Notes: generated by a model from the sequence alone, not told the origin. 64,000 nt of DNA from Dermanyssus gallinae (GCA_003439945.1 QVRM01001031.1:62001-126000), one strand, 5' to 3'; positions 43,701 to 55,700 are shown, counted from the first letter of the stretch. A program made the numbers and translations.

Positions 43701-45199
43701 CAGCAATGGGCCTACGGGGTTGGCTGGCCGACAAAGTTGTTGAAGTTGATGCAGTACTTAAACCGTATCCAAATGGTCGATATTTTCTGTATTTTACGTT
43801 ACATCTGAGAGCAAGAACTTCGTGCGGTGCTCCAAGAAGACTTTCTGGAGGAAGGGTTCGATCGACACGGAATATCGTCGGTCATATGATGAAGAATGCC
43901 GCCGTATGAGCGGGATGCGCATACTTCTTAGACGCAATCGAAGCGGCTAGATAACGATCTGCACGTGCGTCACGAAGGCAAGCAGGTGCCACTGCGTGGC
44001 CGAGATAAGAGTGCCCCGCAAGGGGCTATTGCAACCCAGCCGTCCGTAGAACGACTCGACGCATATCTTCGAGTTCGCAAGCTATGCACAGGACGACATT
44101 CATAAGAGCTGGTTGAGCACTAGGCTCTCCTCCGACGGTCTCGAAGTAGTGCCACACAATTCCGAACTCTAGGCGGGCGGAGAGGATTGGGGTGGCTTTA
44201 AGTGGCCAAAAGTTCAACACTGGGTTAGTTGTCCGTATCGATTTTGCATTTGTGTTTTTTAAACCTCGCATACAAACAATGCCACCGTTCCGCAACGTAC
44301 GAAGATACGCTACTGCGAACACAAATTACAGCATCTCATTTTTTTTCTTGAGAAATCGAGAATATTCGAACTCTGCGTCACATGAGTTTCTTGAGCAGTA
44401 GTCGTAGCAAGTACTTAAGCGCCCGTAGCATATATTCCAAAAAGACTGGAAAGCGATACTTAAGAGCAATTCTATATAGAGATGGATCGGGGCATTCCTA
44501 GTTCTCATAGAAACGCAACGTTACTGCCCCAACGGGCCGCGTTCCTCCCGCCTTTCTTCTTCCGTAGCATCTACCATTAGGTAAAAAATATCTCCTTAGG
44601 CACCGTTCTGTAGATCCTAACTTCCGATTTTGGCCTCACGACTGGCCAAGCGTCGAGCTCATAAGTGCTAAGAGGATAGTCTCAATGGCAACCGAAACGA
44701 TGTTTCGCACTAGAATTTTTCCTCAGGGGTAAAAGGTTGCATACGTCATACTCACTCCATAAGGTAACGGGTTCCTCGCTCTATTTAAAGCCGTCACAAA
44801 GCCGTTCTCTCTGAAACTCAATGCGGATTTGTTGATATTCGCGATTCAAGGATTCTTCTCTACTCTAAAGTTATTTTGCTCTACTTCAACGTCGGGACGA
44901 TTAATAATATTGATATGTAAATCGCGGGCTGCCATTCCCATGGCAGCTAGGTTTCCCAAAACCTAATCCCTGAACCTCTACTCTAAACATTGCATTTGAT
45001 TATACTCAGCGACTGCCCGGACTTTGAGCAGAAACTATTTGCACTCACTTGAAAAAAATCTGAATTCAAAGTTTAGCAATAGCTTAATACAGGCGTGTTG
45101 TAGAAGAGTTAAATATTATGAAAACCAATAAGCAGATAAAAACATGGTTCACCGTGTACGATGTGACTTTTGTTAAGTGAAGTCATGACACTTTGAACA
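43701..45199. other. Unassigned DNA; possible retrotransposon traces
   Basis: No firm feature. The minus-strand frame at 44026-44322 (LKATPILSARLEFGIVWHYF) vaguely resembles the TPI-x-x-YG-x-x-IW-x-x-L box of the non-LTR remnant at 47.4 kb, but it is too weak to call. Confidence 0.35.
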
Positions 45200-47100
45200 T
45201 ATAAAACACTAAACTCAGGTAATTTATCTAGTCATACAAGCAGTCATCTGTCGGATAAAATAAGCTTAACTTTTACTCCAAACGAGGACCCTAGAGGCAT
45301 ATTGGTTGATTTGGTCCTTACTACCGATCCAGGTATATATCCGACTTTAAATCCCTGAAGCTCTCGGACCATAGCACAACGTTGTTTTAACGTTTCGATT
45401 CCGAATATCTCCTATTGAGAAGGTAGAGCATAATTTCTGGAAGCGTGATTACGACCAAATCATAGCAAAACTGACAGTGGTTCCATGATGGTATATATCC
45501 TAGACTGTGACACTGTAGATAATGCATATAATTAATTTGTTTATTCGATGCACGCTGTAATCAAGGAATTTATTCCAAGCGCACCGATAAGTCTAAAAGT
45601 AATACTAGACTTCGTGAGTATATCTCTCTTCTAAAATCACTTATTGCAAATGACGCAGATACTTTGTATGCGACTAACCTGCGTAAGGCAAGCAGAAGAC
45701 TTTGCGTATTGGACGAATCCAATCTGTTTTAAAGATTCTAAGTCGTTTCTAGGTATGTCAATAAGCGCTTAGAGGGGAAAAATGACATAACGGCACTAAA
45801 ACAAAAAATGCGGTAATCTCCGATTATATCTCCAAAGCGGATGCCTTTAAAAATGCATTTTTTCTGTTTGCGTGGCCCAAGCAGGTACAACGCAAGCACC
45901 TAGTTTTTCCCCGCTAACGTCGTCAAGGTGCTCATTTGATTTGGATTGAACTCAAATATCCTGAAGAAAATAAATTAACTCCCATCTAAGTGCAGCCAAG
46001 GGATCCACGTCGAATGCTGAAAATTATAGACCTGTGGCACAATCATCATTAGCGTATATATTATTTGAACATTTACTTGTGAATCGCATGTTTAGCTTCA
46101 TGCAGTCTGAGCGAGTGCTTGACGAGCAGCTTCAGCGTGGCTTTACTAAAGGCAAATCCACGGCAATGCAAATAGTCGAAATGGTCCAAGATTGGGCCGT
46201 TTATATTAATGAAAAGAAAACATTTAATTGTATTTAAAACCTTTGACAGAGTAAACCATTTTAAACTTTTACAGAAATTAGTTGACCTAAATATTGACAA
46301 GCACTGTTATCTAACAAATCGAACGCATATGATGCGTATATAATTTATACAACACAAACAATGTGCGGGTCTACAATAGTTTTAGTCGGCGTGGGGTGTT
46401 TTCTTCGGGCGTGCCTCAAGGATCAGGTCTAGAAGTATTATTATGCTGTATATTAATTTAGGATCTTAAAAACTTCATACCCAAAACCAATAAGCACAAA
46501 CTCTACGCAAATGATCTTAAACTTTATGGGTCATCTGAGACATATAACGAGAGGGAGATATTGCAGAGAACGATGATACGTGTGGTTCCTAAATGCTCCG
46601 TTGCGTGTATGGAGAAGAACCGCGTTTACGCGTTTTGATAGAAAAGAGATAACCAGAGTAAATAGAATTCGCGATCTTGTGGTAACGGTAACCCCGGAGT
46701 TGGATTTTAACAGTTATATCACGCAAACATTTAAATCTGCTAGTCTTTTATATTGTATAGTATGATAATTCGTTGATTTATTATCAAATGTTAATGTTTT
46801 ATGGCCGTATTTATCATAATCTTATAGTTTCCTGATTCAATCACAGCTGGAAAGCTGGCGGCCGTATTTGAAAAAACATATTGATGCAATTAAAAAGTTC
46901 AGTCCAAATACCTTCGACGTGTTGCATTGAGATGTAAAGTAGAGCGTAACGGTGTCGGCTTAGTACCCATATCAGAACGGCACTCGAGAGCAGATTTTAA
47001 AATTTACTCACGAACCTCTCAGTCTAATAGACGTCCCATCTTTTTTAATATCACATGATTTATTTCCACACCAGATGAGATAAAATATACAATAGTATGA
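45200..47100 (+). mobile_element. CR1/Jockey-like non-LTR retrotransposon, decayed
   Basis: Homology runs on the plus strand from an endonuclease-end segment (about 45235: LTFTPNEDPRGILVDLVLTT) through a linker (about 45610-45720: LLKSLIANDADTLYATNLRK) and the RT to its C-terminal region near 47060. Later parts include IRDLVVTVTPELDFNSYITQ and TFKSASLLY (46668-46755), WRPYLKKHIDAI near 46860, and VPISERHSRADFKIYS near 46965. The element is roughly colinear with little deletion but many frameshifts, so its decay is old and mostly by small indels. No ends or target duplication were found. Confidence 0.75.
46000..46620 (+). pseudogene. CR1-like reverse transcriptase with YAND active site
   Basis: Reading order on the plus strand: KGSTSNAENYRPVAQSSL, FEHLLVNRMFSFMQSERVLD, QRGFTKGKSTAMQIVEMVQD, WAVYINEKK (open frame 46034-46237). 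A frameshift leads to FDRVNHFKLLQKLVDLNID, which is RT motif A. Motif B is SSGVPQGSGLE at about 46410. KHKLYANDLKLYGSSETYNE is motif C, where YADD has become YAND (Asn codon 46510-46512). RT needs both Asp residues of this box, so the change alone would inactivate it. The wording fits CR1-type elements. Confidence 0.8.
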
Positions 47101-47239
47101 TCAATATCACTACAGCCTCCTAATTATACAAACATTGAAATTCGTTCAGTGCCAACCTTGTTAGCGATGAGACTGCATTGCACTCACTGCCATAATGTTT
47201 TACTTATATACCATAACAATATTTACAAACACATGTATC

Positions 47240-47842
47240 ACAGGCTTCATGAAAAACGTCTTACTGGCATATGAGGTGGTGAAAGCCGTGCACAGCAAAA
47301 CGGGCGATTATGCGCTTGTTTGTCATGTCCTTGCTCTTCCAGTTGGACCTAACGATTGCATCTGTCATATAAAAATATGGGTTGAAGTCTGTCATCTTTT
47401 CTTCATATCGCCGTATAAACTCGCTGTATGCGGGTCTGTGTCTGGGAGCGCAAAGTGTTTTTTTATTTGTTCCACGAATAGTGGAGCATCGCACGGCAAA
47501 TACGTGAGATGGTTGTACGCTGACGTATGTAAACCCAGTACTCGTTTTGAAAAAGCTGGTTTTACCCGATCAAGTGCGCCAAAGTGACCCGAGCTTAGCT
47601 TTGCCCACGCAAGCTGGATCCCGTATGATGCAATTGGCGTTATTTTCATATCGAGCTAGCGCTGCCTTAATCGAGAGCATCTGGGGCTTCTTAGTCTTTA
47701 GAATATTTGTAACAAAAATCTGCGCAGTACTCAAACCAAAAACAGTTGCACGATCTGACCGAATCAACAACAAGTTTTCGTCGCGCATGGCGAGAATGTT
47801 GAGAGCCATAAACTTGTGATATGATATTATACATTGTACCAT
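47240..47842 (-). pseudogene. Non-LTR retrotransposon C-terminus (second family)
   Basis: Minus strand: LNILAMRDENLLLIRSDRAT, MLSIKAALARYENNANCII, a frameshift, then ITPIASYGIQLAWAKLSSGH, LDRVKPAFSKRVLGLHTSAY, APLFVEQIKKHFALP. A further frameshift leads to AYSEFIRRYEEKMTDFNPYF, MTDAIVRSNWKSKDM and RFAVHGFHHLIC. The TPI-x-x-YG-x-x-LAW box and the AVHGFHHLIC box are familiar from the post-RT region of arthropod non-LTR elements. The strand is opposite to the CR1-like copy that ends 150 bp away, so this is a separate insertion. Confidence 0.65.
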
Positions 47843-47967
47843 TGCATATTATATGTATTACATTATATATTATATTTTTATTAGTATACTTCTATATGAA
47901 TCTTATTTATATAACATTGCTATGTTAGCGCTTCGGAATGAATAATTGTCTTCGTGCGAACGTGTGG

Positions 47968-48700
47968 TCACGGTTTCTCTAACCCAGGGTTAGCCCAGTT
48001 CAACAATGTGCCCCGAACAATGCTCCGACCATTGTAGGGGCTAATGATGCGGCTACAAACAAGCATGCGGCCACGCTCAAAGGATGTCAGAGTCAGACCG
48101 TCTAGTCTTTTACCATCATCCCTGGATAGACCTGGGGGATCCGGTACACACGGAAAGCCGGCAGATCTCAGTGCGCGACTAAATGTGTCATTTAGGGCTG
48201 AGTGACGTGCTCTTCGGCTTGCACTTAAGGCGCATGACAGGCCATGATGGGCCAACGCGTTCTCATGACCACCACAACGACATTGGTGGGGCACGACTAG
48301 GTCAACACCAAGCCGCAGTCCTGCACTTATGCGCGTCGTCTCGTTGTCCAAAAGAGTCCCAATTTGCGGACAGGGTAGGGCACGTAACCAAGCTCCAGTC
48401 CCCTGACTACTAACAGCTCGGAGCCTAACTCTATACTCTATCGGCAACGGAATGTGCTCTATTAAGTAGGCTTGCTAGTCACTTTTCTTGCAGGAAACTG
48501 TCCAACTGCTCTGGTTAGCCCTATCATCGGGAGGAGAATCGAATAACGACGACAATCTATGAGTCAGGCTTTGAAATTCAACGTTATAAGTGTCCCGGCT
48601 ATCACTTTTCAATAATGCCTTAACTCCGCGGCCTGGCTCAATAACGACACGATTGCGGGTCACGCTCCCATGACCGCGTCCGGTACACCTAGGCCATCTA
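47968..48700 (-). pseudogene. Non-LTR ORF C-terminal domain with CxC-H-C motif (third family)
   Basis: A 159-codon minus-strand frame (47968-48447) reads RLRAVSSQGTGAWLRALPCP, ETTRISAGLRLGVDLVVPHQ, CRCGGHENALAHHGLSC, SASRRARHSALNDTFSRALR, SAGFPCVPDPPGLSRDDGKR and LDGLTLTSFERGRMLV. This pattern is a recurrent C-terminal domain of some animal reverse-transcriptase-encoding elements. The usual KRPDG and W-D-V-T-V pair, which looks like a PD-(D/E)XK nuclease core, is here KRLDG and degraded. The nuclease idea is inference. An upstream segment to about 48700 (SRDTYNVEFQSLTHRL) appears colinear in another frame. This is the longest non-repetitive intact frame in the right half. Confidence 0.65.
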
Positions 48701-50660
48701 AAGAGATCAGGAGCATGACCTGCTTCCTTGCCACAGCGGTCAGCCTATAGCGATTTAATATGTTCTCTACAGTGTCTAAGCTAAGTGTACTAAATGGCTG
48801 TAATAGCTCAGGCTATAAAAACAGGTTGCAACCTCTAAGCAGGTACGTTCATCTGGTGGCTGAAAAGCAATATCTAAGAAGGAACAGGCCGTAATGAGCC
48901 TCCAATTGGGGTAGTCTGCCTGTGGCGAAGTCAAGTTTGTCTTTTCGGCTGGCTAATACGTTTGCAATGCCGTCCGGCAATAAGGGTACAACCTGGCAGC
49001 TCCAGGTTGTACATTTATTATGTAACACCTTATAAATATTTAATAACAGGCCGGGCATACGCCGCAAGTGACTAATTAGTGCTTGCCGTACCCGTTTTCT
49101 TCTGATAGTACAAACAGGTAGCAATATAAGCCTGACTATATATGATGACCTGTATAATGTGCTCCACATGTAAATTCACTAACAAATATGTCGGTTTTTT
49201 TTTAGAATAGCGTTGCAGTCGATTTATGCAAAAAGATAATTAAAATACTAAACGATCATATGAGTTAAGAAAAATACGGCAGCTTAATCTTGCGATACAC
49301 ATGCAAACATAAAACTTAGACGTTAATTTCCGCATCGATATGCTTTATTCACAAATCATTAGATATTATGGTGAAGAGGCGTTCCTTTATTTTGTCTGTC
49401 ATTGGACATTAGAGGCAAACAATATTAACGCCGAGAAATGAATATTAAAAATATGCTTAAACTTTACGTCTTTGTGGTGTGTCTCATAAAATATTACGAC
49501 AAGAACTCAAATTGTGATAAAAGAGTGCAACAAATTGAGAATATGACTTTGAATATTAGAAAATCTATAGAATGTCCTCGTCACAACCACCAGCTTGTAT
49601 GACCTCAAATTTACGCATGAGCTCGCCAAAAAGCAATATCTTTCACTGAATACAGGTGTCATGCGGCTATGTTAAGCAGTATAATTAATTAGGCTGATCG
49701 AGGCGCTAAAATGATCCGTATTAAATAATTCTACGTGATTCACAAATGTTTAAAAGCATATTTGGGAAATATTAATATCTTGCATTAACAGGCTTATGAT
49801 TCTAGTCTATTTAACATTATCTGTACTTCTCAAAATTATGTTCTGTCTGTCTATAGTTGATTACGTGTATGCACCAACGTTTGGTAATCAGATTACATAA
49901 AGCCGCTTTGATATTATAGTTCATAAGTCGAATGCACTGATACAGCTACCATTATGTGATTACATTCACAGATACGGGCAGAGTGTACAGCCATCGCTTT
50001 GCATGGGTTCCCTCGTGTTGGTGCGGTAATTTTCGTTTGACAATAGTTTTGCTTCCTTCGTTAGGTTTTTGTCTTTTTAAAACGCCTATGCGTTAAACGA
50101 ATTTATCTAAAAGGCGAGATAAGTTAAATATTAATCGTTTATTATCAGAAAATGGCTATTCCACAATTTGCATTCCATTGGAAAACAAGGTTAATCATAC
50201 TTTTTGAAATATTTTTTATAGAGGTATTTTCCAATAAAATAAGTATGCTGTCATGTGTTTGTTAAGCTAAAACTGCCAAAAGCAAACATAAAAGTACAAT
50301 AATACTCTGTCATGATTAGCTTGCGGAGTACACCGCAATATCGGCTAAATTGCTTATTTAATTTAAATCAGATATGTACGGTTAAAATCAGTAATCCCGT
50401 GATAAATGTATCAATAATTGTGCGTCCTGCTTAATACAATATTCGCTAGAACAAAAACACTGCGAGTGGCGGAAAGTTGTTTGTATAATCGCGATACGTT
50501 TCCTAAACACAAAAGCCATAGCCATTTTAATAGGTTACCAACAACGGCACAACTTTTATTGGGATTGCTCAAATGGATAGTAGATCGGGTAAGAAAAAGT
50601 AAAACACTTATCACACTTAAAACAATAATTAGCGGAAGTCGCATTTATTGTTTTGACAGC
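48701..50660. other. Unassigned AT-rich DNA
   Basis: The minus-strand frame at 48849-49169 may be further upstream sequence of the neighbouring retrotransposon remnant, but shows no motif. Nothing is recognised from 49.2 to 50.66 kb. Confidence 0.4.
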
Positions 50661-50881
50661 AGAATGATTGAGGATTAAGCGATGCTCATTGGGAATAGAT
50701 AATAAACCCTACCGCTGAGGGTCAGCTGCTATGCTGTCATAAGAACTGCTAGGGAAAACCTAGATATCTCAACATCTACGCCCCTCTGTGTATTGAAGAT
50801 ATGCCTCACGGCTATTCCAAGCCCGTAGGGGACAGAACATAAAATGTAGAAAATATATTTTTAATTCTAGAATGATTGAGG
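50661..50881 (+). mobile_element. SINE family copy A with 13-bp target duplication
   Basis: AGAATGATTGAGG occurs at 50661-50673 and again at 50869-50881. It brackets a 195-bp insert (50674-50868). The insert carries the shared body: AAGCGATGCTCATTGGGAAT, GGGAAAACCTAGATATCTCA, TTGAAGATATGCCTCACGGC and an AT-rich end TATTTTTAATTCT. It lacks the tRNA-like head of copies B and C, so it is a 5'-truncated or headless copy. The duplication proves insertion as a discrete unit, by a staggered-cut mechanism such as LINE-driven retroposition. Confidence 0.75.
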
Positions 50882-51318
50882 TCGTTGTTTGTCGAAGTCC
50901 TGCACAGCTTTCTTTACTTCGTTTTCCGAGACCGAAGCCCAGGTGCTTTGGTATCCACTGCAACACACTTTGCTGTACTGCAGATGCTGGCGGATGATGG
51001 AACGCACCGTTCCTTTACTCAGACTTACGAGTCGTAACCCTTCGATTATCCCTAATAATTCCATCAACAGCAGCAATGGACGTGGTGCCGATCACTGTGT
51101 TCGCTTGACCTGTTCGGGGCAGATCCGGATAATGACTTCCGCCCTGCACGAAAACTCGTCAACCATTTGTTCAAAGCTGGTCGTCTTAAAAAGTGCTGAC
51201 TTTAAATACCCATCAATCGATAATAAATGTCGGCGATTACGGTCAACTTCTGCCACTAAAAGTCGTATTACTGCGCGCTGTCCCATTCTGGACGAATCCA
51301 TTTTAACCACGTGTTAAT
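50882..51318 (-). pseudogene. mariner transposase N-terminal DNA-binding region
   Basis: Minus strand: SSRMGQRAVIRLLVAEVDRN and HRRLLSIDGYLKSA-type sequence form a decayed first helix-turn-helix (51318-51100). After frame changes, RLVSLSKGTVRSIIRQHLQY and SKVCC match the second helix-turn-helix and linker. WIPKHLG in another frame is the W-V-P-x-x-L linker of SETMAR-like mariners. The catalytic domain is absent. The SINE at 50661-50881 lies exactly at its C-terminal edge. Confidence 0.65.
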
Positions 51319-53239
51319 TTCAATTTAAGATTCTCACACGAACAGGTGAATTAACTACGCGAACTGTGGCACACTTCTTGAACGCTCTGTTACAACCATG
51401 CATAATGGCTCTGCTGTTGCTGCTTCAATTATGACGCTGTCATACATGTCCATTTGGACGAACCATCTAATTACAGCGACTCACCAACAAGTCGGTTTGT
51501 GCAATATGAGGCAGCTTGATTTTACTACTGTTAATCGAGTAGTGGCTACAAACATCTGAAATTACGAAAACAAATATTTGTTTTAGCATCTGAAAATAGA
51601 ATCGTGGTGGCGTGAAAGTGTTATGAATTTATTTTACGTTTGGACGGATGAGTCTTGCCAGCTTTAAAGTGACACCGGCCACCTTCGAAACGGAGGCGCC
51701 AAATAAACCCCAGCCGCCTGCTTAGATTGTAAGCATCTGCCCTAGCAATATATTTATAGATTCCTATCACAATAATCGTTGAAAAAAATCGTAGATTACA
51801 AATTTAAGGAGCTTGTTCAAATATTACCTAGGTTGTACTTACGCCTGAGCGATGCTAATATCAGCTACATTGTATATTCTCCTTTTGGCCTGTGGTGTCA
51901 GACAGACGTTCTATACTTAGAGAACACATACCCAAAGCAGATTGGCAAACTCAGATAAAATGTGTCGCATTTTTAGTGCGGATAAGTTGTTTGTCATCAT
52001 ATAGTGTTTTGAGCACATTTATTGGTGCTGGCCGCGTCTATAAGCTTAGCACTATTGAGAATTTCGTCTTTATTTTCATGAAAATACTAACCATGCGCTT
52101 ATATATGACATAGAAGGCACAATTGGTCTTGAGCCACCTGGGCAGAGGAGATTGCGGGCTCGTAAATATTTCGGCAGGCCTACCTGGGAAACGCACATTA
52201 GCGAGCGCCGTTAATACGTAGAGTTTATATGGACCTTTAAAAAACCCTGTGTCGGCCTCGGTGCGCTCGAATTAGTGATCCGTCGGGGATCTCAGGCGTG
52301 GATGCTACCGCCATGATGAAGGGTACTGCAGTGCTCTCGGCCCAGTCGGGTCGCTTGCGGAAGTCCTATGTCGTCTTGCATTAAGCTACAACACGTCATT
52401 AATAATTATAAGATGTCGGGCGTTGGGTCACCTCGTTATTAAGGCGGCGCATAAAAGTATAAGAAGCGTGCCTAAACGTACCTTTTAGCTATTTTTCTAA
52501 GGTCAACATTAAACTAGCCACGTTCGAGAGAGTAGCCATGCAAAAGTCCCCAATCCAGGGCATGGCTTACTTAACGACCCTGAGTGGCAATGGCCTAGTA
52601 ATTGTAACGTGGACATTGATCATTTAAATCTTCCTCACCCAAGTTACTGAGACGGCGAATATCGCAGTGCGGTTCAGTGGCGCCAGTTATGCTGCATGCA
52701 GTGCTGCGTGGTGTGTGCAACGGTCATCATTCTTCCATCTTGAAACGCTAGTGGACTGTGCTGGTACCCGCGAGAGAGGAACTCCTCTTTCCTCCCCAGA
52801 AGGGCTCTCTGCTAGAACCTCGTTTTCCCGCACATGGTCGCACCATCATTTCAATATTGTGACGCAACATAGAAGACGGATTTGAAACAAGGAACCCTAC
52901 ATTTCCAAATATTGAAAAACGATACTTGGAAAAGTTATTAATAGTGCTAAATTTATGCGCATCGCAGTGCGGCGATACAGCGTTAAGCTTTATATCGGAG
53001 TACAATTTTTACAAGCAAAGTGTACGTCTCTTGATCGCTTCAAACGCATTGAGCTACATCTAGAGTACTACGTCCATTAGTATTTCAACTAATCGAAGAT
53101 CTCTATGTGCTTTATGCTTGAAGTTTTTACGCACATTTCAGATGTTACGAGTTACTGTAGAATCGAATCTTGGCGGCGACGAATAATGCCTACCAATACC
53201 TAACCACTTTTTAACACCAATTGATAGTACGTTTTAGGT
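51319..53239. other. Unassigned DNA
   Basis: No gene is recognised. The frames at 51892-52113 and 52667-52885 have no motif. Confidence 0.4.
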
Positions 53240-53997
53240 GTTGTCGTCGTTGTTGTTGCTGCTGCTGCTGCTTTTGTTGTTGTCGTTGTCGTTGTTGTTA
53301 TTGTTGTTGCTGTTGTTGTTGTTGTTGTCGTCGCTGCTGACGAAAACTAGCAACTTTATATTTAATATTCCACACGATGCGTTCGACTAAACAGTGGAAA
53401 AAATACAGCGAAACAGAATAAGGACCGGTATTCGGACATCAGTGCGATGACAGGTAGATACATTACAATGTTACCCTACTTCATACGACTGTTTGGTCAT
53501 TCGTCATGGTCTTGGTGCTGCGGTGGTGGCGGCGGCGGCGGCGGTTGAAGCACAGCGGCCAACGAAATAGATCATCATCGACGTTCGACCGTGAGGATCG
53601 ACAGTCGGCCCATGGCGTGTTGGCCGACACGGCCAGCAAGCGCACCACTGAGAACAAGCACGAGGAAACAAACGCAAAGCTGTGGGGTTGAGCTCCCATC
53701 TCATCCGAATAACAACCCCGTTTGATCCCGAGCTCCAACACGGGATGTTGGCGGTTGAGTTTGGCGTCCACAATTTGCCTCCCCGCCCCTGCAAAACAGA
53801 GTGGCCCTCCACACTGACACATGGCACGCACCTCTATCTCTCCACGACGAATGAATGAATGGCAGTTGCTGCTTCTGCTGATACTGCAGCAGCTAGGTTT
53901 GCTTTAGTGATGCATCTTCCGGAGCAAAAGCGGGAAAGAAGAAAGGGAGGGCGAAGAAAGAAAGATAGAAAGCGGGGAAAACAATAGTGACAGTCTT

Positions 53998-54384
53998 TCA
54001 TCTCATGGACGTGACATTGTTCGGATATGTCGTGTCGTTGGTCACTTGGTCGGTGAAGTCTGCGCTACCGTGTTCGTCGTCGTTGTCATTGTTGTTGTTG
54101 TTGCTGCTGCTGCTGTTGTCGTTGTTGTTGTAGCTGTCACTAACCAAGTCGCTTCGTTGTTGTCGTCGCCGTTGTCGGTGGTGTCGTCGTCGGCTCAAGT
54201 TGGCCGACGCAACCGCTAGGCGACAGGAGTGCACGGGCTCACCCGTCCATTCGTTGGCTGACTGATTAAACAACGACATCCCGCTACCAACAAGCTCTTT
54301 ACATAATCGCAGGCAGGCCGACGATTCAGAAGTCTCTGATTTTGCCGACATTGTCGTTAACGTGGCTGGCGCAAAGTTCGTCAT
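53998..54384 (-). CDS. Uncertain frame, possible exon
   Basis: An ATG at 54384-54382 (MTNFAPATLTTMSAKSETSE) opens a 128-codon minus-strand frame to a TGA at 54000-53998. The first 65 residues are of normal complexity and Ser/Cys-containing. Then comes an Arg-rich patch, a poly-Asn/Ser segment and an acidic end. It could be the N-terminal exon of a regulatory protein, but the repeats inflate the frame. No family is recognised and no splice evidence was found. Confidence 0.2.
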   Translation of the reverse strand: MTNFAPATLTTMSAKSETSESSACLRLCKELVGSGMSLFNQSANEWTGEPVHSCRLAVASANLSRRRHHRQRRRQQRSDLVSDSYNNNDNSSSSNNNNNDNDDEHGSADFTDQVTNDTTYPNNVTSMR

Positions 54385-55299
54385 ACGAGGCAAGGTGTGG
54401 TCGAGCGAGAATCACCAACAGCAGCAGCAACAGCAGCCTGCAGGGCCATTCCAGCCGCATCAGACGGAACAGCCACTGTTGATGGCGGCTATGGCCCGTC
54501 GATGCTGGTAACCGTTGTAGTCGAAGCAGTGGCGGAGCAAGTCGACGTCGCCAGTCCAGCAACAGTCCAGCGCTTCCTCCGAGTGAACGGATGAAGGAAC
54601 GACAACAACAACAACAACAACAACACCAACACCCGAATGATCAGCAGTGGTCATGTAACAGATACACTAGCAGAAACTGCAGCAGAAAATCGGCGACGGA
54701 AGACGAGGATGAAGAGGAAGGAAGGAAATATACGAAAATGACGAAGGAGGAGAAGGAAAAATAAGAAGAAAATGAAGATGATGGCAGCGGCGGCGGCGGC
54801 GGTGGTAATGAGGACGAAACGGCAACCAGCAGCAACGGAACGGCTGCGTTCGTTGGTTCGATGATGTCAAAGTCGAAGCGGATTGCGCCAACAGGAGCAA
54901 CAAAAGCAGAACAATTAGCATCGTTAAAGATTGACATAACGGTTTCGCTGAAATGTGACGGAGTATTCGATGTTACAACAACAACAACATTACCTGCTGA
55001 TGATGACGAAGAAGAAGCCATTCGCTTCGCCAGCAAAGCAGGTCGTCTGGTCTTTTGTCTAACAGTTTCTCTCTCTCCCGTCTCCTATCCTCGGTCCGTC
55101 TGTCTATATATCTGTCTGTCCATCTGCTGTCCGATCACGGGTCAACACGGCGCGATGTCACTGCAGTGTGACATTGAGATTCGAGACCCGAAGCCCAAGA
55201 TCCGCTAAATGGATGGATAGATGAATGTTGGTCGGCTAGTCAAGATGGCGCGATGCGGGGAGACGGGCCGTCGGCTGCCCGGTTCCTCGGAGTGTGATG

Positions 55300-55700
55300 A
55301 TTTTATGGTGATGATGATGATGATGATGATGATACAAACGATGATGGGGGGTGAGGTCATGATGATGATGATGATAGTTGTAAAGTGATGACGTTGATGG
55401 GAGTAATGTGATAATGGTGGGGGTGATGTAATAATGATGACGGGGGCGAGGTGATGATGAAGAGCAGGGGGGATGCTGGTTGTGGTGATGATGATGATGA
55501 TGAAGGAGATGAAGACGCTGATGAAGATGACGGAGGTGATGACTATGGTGATAAACGTCATCATCATGATGACGACGACGACGATGAAAGTGATGATGAT
55601 GTTGGGACCGCTGATGATGAGTGGTGGACGAAGGGGTGATGGTACTAGTGAAACTGATGATGATGACAATGATGTTGCTGAATGGATGGCTGGATGATGA
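55300..55700. repeat. GAT-rich degenerate satellite
   Basis: Interrupted GAT units over 400 bp on the plus strand (ATC on minus). Asp-rich, His-rich or Ile-rich frames in all directions are artefacts. Confidence 0.85.

Noticed and set aside
43840..43875. GGGTTCGATCGACACGG as a pol III B box
   Set aside because: No A box lies at a suitable distance and no cloverleaf can be drawn.
44026..44322. Second copy of the TPI-x-x-YG retrotransposon box
   Set aside because: Similarity is limited to a few positions (TPIL, FGIVWHYF) and no downstream motif follows.
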